The position numbers were made by a program, and so were the translations under genes. From Gloeophyllum trabeum ATCC 11539 (taxonomy: Eukaryota; Basidiomycota; Agaricomycetes; Gloeophyllales; Gloeophyllaceae), in NCBI RefSeq assembly GCF_000344685.1, contig NW_006920415.1, positions 929,555 through 993,554 of the forward strand: 64,000 bases of DNA, given 5' to 3'. Every line of letters starts with the position of its first letter. Position 1 is the first letter of the stretch. Below, piece by piece: positions 57,715 through 64,000 of this stretch. The notes beneath the pieces are model-generated. The model was not told the origin of the DNA. It worked only from the letters and a program-made list of their open reading frames with translations, and made no database searches.

Positions 57715-57955
57715 CGCCTTCTCATCTTGATTCTGGCAAGACAAGAGATCTCCCATTACTTTGCTCTATCCTTCGTGTCAACCGGAGCGCTATAAGTGCA
57801 TTGTCTATCATTGCAAAATGCAGCTGTCTCTCTACCACGCGTTCCCCCTCCCCATCTCGATCCTAGCAAGACAGGAGACCTTCCATTGCTATGTCGGATC
57901 CTTCGCATCAGCTGCTGCGCTATAAGCACATTGTCTATCGTTGCACAATGACAAT
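57715..57955. repeat. Tandem duplication, about 129-bp period
   Basis: Two copies share GCTATAAG-GCA-TTGTCTATC near 57790 and 57920, GGCAAGACAAGAGA / AGCAAGACAGGAGA, and ATCCTTCG. Divergence of about 20 percent indicates an old duplication. Confidence 0.6.
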
Positions 57956-58044
57956 CTGAGGATCTGAGGATTTCTTTATTGGCCCATTGTTCATGGCACT
58001 ACAGTGCACATGCTGGGCCGCCAGGGCGGGCTTAGTTTACCTTA

Positions 58045-58458
58045 ATGCCTGCAGCCGCCACTCCGCTTTCCAATGCCACAGTGCCCTTAGAAAAGGCGTT
58101 GGGACGTTTGGGCAAGCTAGTTCCTGGATGTACCATGGCTTTGAAGACACCTCCAATGTTTGAACCCACCGAAGTCCACCCTGTGGTGCCCTTGCTGGTA
58201 GCGCAGACTGACGATCTGGACCGGCACCCTCATCTCCTCTCAGAGGAAGATATCTTCCATGTGTTGCTGTCAGGTGGGCCAGCACGTCTGGTTAGGCATG
58301 TCTGCCATGCCACCTCACCATATACTCAGGATAATCGTCGTGTTACATTCTCCACCCCCGAACAGCCTGCGGGACATGCTGGTAAGGTCGCGAAGCCTGT
58401 TGGAGAGGTGGCCTGTCTCAACAGAGATGCATACAACCTGGTCAATATATTGAAATGA
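58045..58458 (+). CDS. Hypothetical small protein in the long-TIR element
   Basis: 137 residues, MPAAATPLSNATVPLEKALG... ending NRDAYNLVNILK. No family recognised. The frame continues in style (LINNVK, then the next frame's DLTHAKVKESLDQS) after an in-frame stop, so it may be the first exon of a two-exon gene ending at 58859. Confidence 0.35.
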   Translation: MPAAATPLSNATVPLEKALGRLGKLVPGCTMALKTPPMFEPTEVHPVVPLLVAQTDDLDRHPHLLSEEDIFHVLLSGGPARLVRHVCHATSPYTQDNRRVTFSTPEQPAGHAGKVAKPVGEVACLNRDAYNLVNILK

Positions 58459-58526
58459 CATGGGTGGGATGAGAGCTTGATCAACAATGTGAAGGTGAGC
58501 CAGCTTCCTAAGTCGGAAGCGCTTGT

Positions 58527-58859
58527 ATGAAACTTCTTTTCATCCAGGACCTTACACATGCGAAGGTCAAGGAGAGTCTTGATCAATCAAAGTCTATATC
58601 CAAGCAGGACAAGGCGAAGGTTGAGCTTGTGAAAGAGAAGGTGCAGTTCCACTGCCCACTTGATCCTATAATTTCTAACATATTGCTCAGATCAAATGCA
58701 TATACATGGCTGGGTGATTATGAAAGCTGCTGGCCTGTCCATGACATGATCAAAACCCATTTGAAGTATCTCAGCTCGAAGAATAATTATAGGGTACATT
58801 CCATAATTGTCAAACTGATCGCAAACGCTTACCTGGATGTTTACAGGATGATACGCTGA
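58527..58859 (+). CDS. Hypothetical small protein ending at the right arm
   Basis: 110 residues with a lysine-rich helix (SKSISKQDKAKVELVKEKV) and NAYTWLGDYESCWPVHDMIK. The stop codon lies exactly where the right inverted repeat begins. Possibly the second exon of the preceding frame. Such low-complexity helical proteins are common near mobile elements of basidiomycetes; the function is unknown. Confidence 0.4.
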   Translation: MKLLFIQDLTHAKVKESLDQSKSISKQDKAKVELVKEKVQFHCPLDPIISNILLRSNAYTWLGDYESCWPVHDMIKTHLKYLSSKNNYRVHSIIVKLIANAYLDVYRMIR

Positions 58860-59978
58860 TATGCACTGACACACAACAATGACCAAGGACCAAAAGAAAT
58901 AAACCTAGACCCTGTGATATGGGTGAAGGCAGTCCGAGACAACTGAGGGGTATTATAATAGTTCGAGGGGGAAGGAGGAGTAAGACGTTGTAGGGTAGTC
59001 CATAGGAAGACCTAGAAAAATAAAACAAATACTTTGATGCCTAAAAACAAATGCTAGTTGATACTCCGGAGTATCTATCTCCGAAGAGTCACAAGCAATG
59101 ACACCTGTCGTAGGATCGTGCTCGCGGGGGTAGAAATTGCTAGAGAGACTTGGTTAACATTATTTCGCTATGTAGGACTCACCGGAGGTAATTAAATCGA
59201 AGGTGGAGGTAAATCACTCGACAAGTCAGGCCTATTGGCAAAGCTAGGATCGGTTATAATTCGCTAAGTTCAACACTTTCGAACTTCGAGGGTCGCTGAG
59301 ATCGTAACGCTAATTCTCTGAGATGGTGAAGTGCAAAACTTGTTTTTCTGTACGCTACTTTGTACAATTTATACTACAGGAATGGCTTTGCGAATGTCCG
59401 GAGATAAATAACAAATAAATGCCGCTACCCATAGGATTGCTCAGCACTTGCCTCCATTATATCATACACCATACAACTCCCTTGCGCTCCCACTTGCTCA
59501 TTCCAGCCCCTATAGGTCGCCTCGACGCTTCGCCACCTGACCCAAGCGGTCCCATCACTCCGTGCGACATGCTGGTCACGTGCTAATTACCTCTGGCTGC
59601 TTGCTGACTGATGCTGGCCTCATGGTGACTCGTATGCATCCGCACCTTTGGTATCTTGATGGAAACAAGGGGGAGTGAGTGCTGGAGGGCGGGCATGAGG
59701 ATGATGCCCCTTGATAGAAGTGCCCGCGGCCCCGGAGCTAATTCATCTAGAAGTCGCATTGGTTAAGTCGCTCCGGAGCTCCTGTTTGCAGAGATAAATC
59801 GCGGAATGGGTCCATGTACGCCTCGAGGATGCTAGGAAGTCCGGAGCTAAATAGAGCAATTCTTTAGAGCCCATAGAAGCCTAGAGGTGTGTGAGTGCTG
59901 TGTCGAATAAGCTCTGGAGGGCTTGTACGATGTGCTGAGTCCGCGTTTTCGGGGGTCAGACGATCCTGAGGCTTATCA
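58857..59978. repeat. Right arm of the long inverted repeat
   Basis: Inverted copy of 55330-56463 carrying the same clustered AGCTCCGG / TATCTCCG motifs. Confidence 0.75.
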
Positions 59979-59979
59979 A

Positions 59980-61090
59980 CGCCATCAGAGGGAGGGTCTG
60001 AATCAGGATAGTTTGATGCACCCTCGTCCGGATGGATTATTTCACATCGCCTGTTGACCAGAGACTACTAGTAATCATACGGATATTTCTCTCTCAGCCT
60101 CTGCGACCTCCTATGGCCCAAATCTCCATATAGAGATATGCAAACTGGGACAACTTCCCAGAGCAGGAGTATCGATTCGATGCTAGCACCCACTGCTGCC
60201 AGAGCCAACTGCTCGAGTAGGAAGATTCGCCTCACCTTTCACACAACCTATTCCACATGCGGCATTCCAGCGCGGTCATGCTTTGGAAGCGGCCAGCCTC
60301 TCTCCAAACGACCAGGAAGTTGACCATGAGGTCGACATATTAATATACATTGAATCGGGGCATGCCCAGGCGATTGATGACATGGACCTCTGTCATATGA
60401 ATTTGACTACCTCTGGGTGCCCCAAGCGCCACTGGGATGTCTGGTAACCCTCGGAACAAACACAGCCAATGAGTCTCAGAGCGACGGTGGCTCCCGTATA
60501 ACCGGCACTGGATGTACTTTGTCTGGCTTGGAGCATGTGGCTGTTATGGGAGTGGAACATTATTGTCTGGACTCTGCACTCGCAACCAGAAGGCTCACCA
60601 TATTTCTGGTCGTCTGTAGTTTTCAAGGATAGGTGTGTCGCCCTGCGCCTTAAGTCCTTCCCCTTGAATCTGAGATAATAGCCCAGATTTTGTACAGATC
60701 GCTTCTAGTGACTTGCTTACGCGCGGAAGTAGCACCACCATATTGGAAACACGCTAATTGTATCTACCCTTATGTACCAGAGGGTATGTACAATGTGAAT
60801 GGCGGATCAGGACAATGGAGGCATGGGTTCAGCCTGACTAGTGGGCGATGCCACAAAGAATAGTGTTGTTGACCTGCGCGGCGGCCATGAGCATGTGGTC
60901 GTAAACATATAAGACAATCTGACTCATACTCCCCACCCTCCGACATACTCGTCCTACAATGAGCGCTGGAAAACAAGATGGATTTAGACGATCAACCTCC
61001 CACACCACCTCCAAAGCCAAACCGCACTGCTGGCTGAGCCCCAGGCTAATAAGCAGCTGTCGCATGTAGCAAAGCTGAAGTGACGGGCCT
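59980..61090. other. Gene-poor stretch
   Basis: About 1.1 kb between the long-TIR element and the coiled-coil gene. No gene or bordered repeat is recognised. Confidence 0.4.
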
Positions 61091-61095
61091 CCACA

Positions 61096-63258
61096 TTGAT
61101 GCCTGGTGGACCGTGGGTCAGGGTGCAGGAGATTGATGCATCTGACATGTATCGCGCAACAATGGAGCAGCAACTACGAGAAGAACAGGAGGAGCTGCTT
61201 GCTGTGGTGTGCGCCGAGCAAGAGTGGATGCGTTGCAAACAGGAGGCTTGGAACAAACAGTTAGCTGACGGCCAGAGGCGCATGCATGAGATGATGAATG
61301 TAAGTTTCACTCCAATTAATAGTGACATATGGCCTAATGTGCATACCTGCGAAGTTTATCAAAGCACGAGAGGAGGCTGAGAAGGCAGCTGCAGAACAGG
61401 TACGTCTGAATTAGAGGATTATCGTCGAGGTGGTACCCATGCCCCTGGTATCAATAGATGCAGGCAGCACTTGCCGAGGTGGAGGTAAGTCTGATCCTTT
61501 TGTTACATGCTGTATTCTCACTTGAAGATAGGAACAACAGCAGCGTGAGCTTGCTGAGGCAGAGGTACGAGAGCGACTTCCATCAGCCCTACATTTTCTT
61601 ATTTCAGGCCAGGCACGCAAGGAGCGTGAGCTTGTGGAGCTGGAGTACAGAGTCAGTAAGATATTGAGACGTTGTACTAACAATAGGATAGGCGAAGAGG
61701 CAAACAGAGCTTGCCCAACTAATGTCCAAGATTGGCGGATCGATTCATATGGCTGCTTTGCACCCTCAAGGGGAGCCTACTGTTACTATGGGCTCGAATC
61801 AGAGACCTATGTCTTCCGCCGACTTCTTCCAGGGCTTACTGCTTGACCGACCAAGAACTGCAAAGTCTTTGTCACAATGGCAGGAAGAAGAAGAACGCCT
61901 CGCAGACCCTACATGCTCTGAATATGGTAGGTGTACACGTCACTCAAGGCTCTTGTTCCGTCGATTTCTAATATACATTGTTGTAGGATCTAGATCAAAC
62001 TGGACCACAACCTCCAACAACTGCTGCCCTGCCCGCTCCAGAGGTGGATGTATCGACATTGGTGGAGACACTCAAGAAACAAGCTGATGAGGCCCTCGAG
62101 GAGGCTCTGGATGAGGTTCTGGAGCAGTTTGGCCCAGGGTCCCTTGGGACCGGCTACCGCCCAATTAGCAGGGGAACTCGTCGCAAGCGACCCAATGCTG
62201 CCAATGAACGCAAAGAAGAGTACACAAAACTGAAAGAAAGAAATCCAGGACTATCTGGTATGTTCATAAGACCATGAGCAGGCGTTGAGTGATGGACCGA
62301 ACTTTCTCTATGATCTTTGCAGAGAGACAGTGTGAAGGCCTTGGATATCAAGACTGACAGCGACATTGCAATGAAGCCGCGAGCTGACACAACCGCAGTG
62401 GAGGCTTACAATGATGCGAGTCCCAATGGCCCTGACCGTGACAACCTTTGCATTGATATGGGGGCGGCAGTGAAGGATTCCCGATGGAATCAGCAGCTTG
62501 TCAAGATCCTCGTGGAGAGGGCCCATATACTCTGCGACCAGCGGCTAGCAAGGGGCTATGCAATGGAGGTACGTGCTGATTGGTATGTCAAAGTGATGCT
62601 GGCGAATAGGATTGACCACCTTCGTGGTGAATGGTGGTCAGTGCAGCCCCAGTACGGGAGGGATGGTACAGCAGAGGATCAGGATGAACTCCATGACTGT
62701 TTGCAAACGAAATATAGCGGTACTCACAAGAAAGCTCGGATGCACATCTGGCACCATGGGGTAGGCATATTTCAGTCCATGACATGGGTTGTGCTCATGA
62801 CAACATATACACAGAAATATAAGACGCGATTATCCACCATAGATCAGACTATAACCATCAAGTCCGAGAGAGGCGAGCAGGACACCCCGTTCTGGACCTA
62901 CTTAAGGTCCACCATAGTACGGTATGGAGAAGACTGTATGAGCTCAGATGATACAGATGAGGAAACTGACGTCTTTCACGTCCGCAAGATGCCTTGGCAG
63001 CGAGATATCGAGAGGGAGCTGAAGATTGTTGACGACCAACGGGACGCTGATGGTATCAAAGACAACCGCGGCTCCAAGCCAGCACCTAGGTCTTGCGGTG
63101 AGCCTTGTGGAACCACTCAGCAACAACCGCCTGTTCGACTTCCTTCTAGTTTCTATGACTCTCAGTGGCTAAACGATCCGCAGCATGGCGTGCTAAGAAG
63201 GGACAGAGTCAGTCCTTCTGTCGAGGATTTCCAGTGGATCGTCTTAGCATCAGGGTAG
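61096..63258 (+). CDS. Coiled-coil hypothetical protein of mobile-element-associated type
   Basis: No named family. The N-terminal half is a coiled coil encoded by several tiny exons: 61096-61300 (MYRATMEQQLREEQEELLAV), FIKAREEAEKAAAEQ (about 61353-61399), AALAEVE (61462-61482, 21 nt), EQQQRELAEAE (61531-61563, 33 nt), ARKERELVELE (about 61614-61645), and then QTELAQLMSKIGG. Later blocks include SADFFQGLLLDRP, STLVETLKKQADEALEEALD and a long last exon (about 62322-63258) with YVKVMLANRIDHLRGEWWSV, CMSSDDTDEETDVFHVRKMPW and LPSSFYDSQWLN. The D-x-MSSD-E/D motif followed by a K-x-PW block and a final LP-x-x-FY-x-x-WL recurs in repeat-linked hypothetical proteins of basidiomycetes (recalled, not checked). 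It is probably encoded by, or captured in, a mobile element. Confidence 0.55.
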
Positions 63259-63259
63259 A

Positions 63260-63755
63260 AATGTATTACAAGACATGTATTGATACAGTATTCCAATGCA
63301 AAGATGTCTAGCTGCAGATGAAACCCACTAGTCCCTTGGTATTGTAGAACAGCTGGATTGTTTGCACATCCATGTGTGTAATGTCAGAGTAACCGTGCTC
63401 AAGCGGGCCATCAAACTTCAGGATAAGTACGCTACATCCCGCCGAGCTCTTCAGATTTGTGTACCACACTTGCAGTGGTGGCCGCCTACCCTGCCGTGGG
63501 ATGCTGACTTCATTGATATTGGACAGCATGACGTCAGGGAAGAACGTGGCAACGTATGGTGCAGGCCGTATCTCCAGCGAGCAATTACCCTTCGAGGTTG
63601 TAGATATGAGGCTATATTCACAATCGACATCTCGAAATTCCCTTATTTGCCCTGTTAGAGAGGTGAATCCAACCTACGCAGTCGTGGATGGTATTGCATG
63701 GCAGAAGCAGTGAAACACATTGTCGGATCACAATAATCCCCCCTGTAGTATCGCA
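63260..63755. other. Stretch between two element-associated frames
   Basis: About 500 bp; frames are short and no motif is seen. Confidence 0.35.
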
Positions 63756-63759
63756 CAGC

Positions 63760-64000
63760 AGGGAGGACTCTAGTGAATGCCGAAGGCGGCACGCTCAAAG
63801 ATTGGCATGCAGAGCCAAAAGACATTGAATGGCTTGTCGAGGAAATTATGGCTCATCGATGGAATAAAAATGCGCTACAGCTACTTGTACGATGGCAAAT
63901 AGGAGAGGCTACATGGGAGCCATTATCCTCTTGCAATGAACTCGAGGCACTAGATCATTATTTGGAGCTGCAGGGCGTCAAACGGCCCGAGGAGTTACCC
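63760..64000 (+). CDS. Chromodomain-containing frame, cut by the window edge
   Basis: The frame reads VNAEGGTLKDWHAEPKD, then a chromodomain: IEWLVEEIMAHRWNKNALQ, LLVRWQIGEATWEPLSSCNE and LEALDHYLELQGV, with the aromatic-cage-like W and the WEP motif. In fungi this module sits at the integrase C-terminus of Ty3/gypsy chromoviruses or as a solo domain in repeat-linked genes. The upstream sequence has stops, so this may be an exon after an acceptor near 63770. The 3' end is outside the window. Confidence 0.6.

Larger units (their letters stand above)
55330..59978. mobile_element. Long-TIR element (about 1.1-kb inverted repeats) carrying a WD40-like gene
   Basis: The arms 55330-56463 and 58857-59978 are inverted copies starting TGATAAGCCTCAGGAT and sharing many landmarks (GTACAAGCCCTCC, TTTATACTACAGGAATGGC and its complement, CCTTGGTGATTGTTG). 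They have drifted by scattered substitutions. Each arm contains at least five AGCTCCGG and several TTATCTCCG motifs, a clustered pattern expected for a recombinase or transposase binding array. The 2.4-kb interior holds a WD40-like gene (-), a tandem duplication and two small frames (+). No transposase is recognised and no target duplication is obvious. It could be an unclassified DNA transposon or a segmental inverted duplication. Confidence 0.7.

Noticed and set aside
1..64000. CRISPR array, bacterial operon or prophage
   Set aside because: No regularly spaced repeats of that kind, and every recognised gene has eukaryotic introns or fungal domain architecture.

Overview
This 64-kb window is nuclear DNA from a filamentous fungus, most likely an Agaricomycete basidiomycete of polypore type (inference). 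The grounds are genes split by many 50-70 nt introns with GTRNGT donors, tandem DUF6533 membrane-protein genes, a LISK-like kinase with a C1 domain, a TSC2 homologue, and a transposon-rich flank with tnp2/CACTA-type, hAT-like, LTR and long-terminal-inverted-repeat (TIR) elements. Two runs of N (27289-27944 and 53715-54413) are scaffold gaps.

The first 44 kb is ordinary gene space. In order it holds: the 3' part of an uncharacterised conserved gene (+); two tandem DUF6533 membrane-protein genes, one truncated (-); a FluG-type amidohydrolase (+); an intron-containing tRNA-Pro (-); a decayed BolA copy and an intact BOLA2-type gene (-); a DUF89/ARMT1 phosphatase with four micro-exons (+); TSC2/tuberin (-); an NCS1 permease (-); a LISK-like kinase (+); a fungal multi-span membrane protein (-); a TIR element; an aldo/keto reductase (-); an acyl-CoA thioesterase (+); a small coiled-coil protein (+); a GH3/NagZ-like glycosidase (+); a VHS-domain Lsb5-like protein (+); and COG7 (-). 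These housekeeping genes act in TORC1 signalling, Fe-S/glutaredoxin partnering, Golgi and endosomal traffic, metabolite repair and carbohydrate turnover. They are not an operon or a biosynthetic cluster.

From about 44.3 kb to the right edge the window is a nest of mobile DNA. A hAT-like non-autonomous element sits 168 bp upstream of the COG7 start codon. It is followed by a degenerate tnp2 transposase gene, a palindromic minisatellite, a young Gag-only LTR retrotransposon with perfect target duplications, a gap with duplicated flanks, and a 4.65-kb element with 1.1-kb inverted repeats enclosing a WD40-like gene. The window ends with a coiled-coil gene of mobile-element type and a partial chromodomain reading frame.

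The least expected observations are the micro-exons of 9-11 nt that encode the signature motifs of the DUF89 enzyme, the long-TIR element carrying a WD40 gene, the Gag-only retrotransposon, and the 1.58-kb element with identical 248-bp TIRs. Splice models were built by eye. The DUF89, TSC2, NCS1, kinase and BOLA2 models each keep frame across all exons, while the other multi-exon genes are given as spans with only some junctions resolved.
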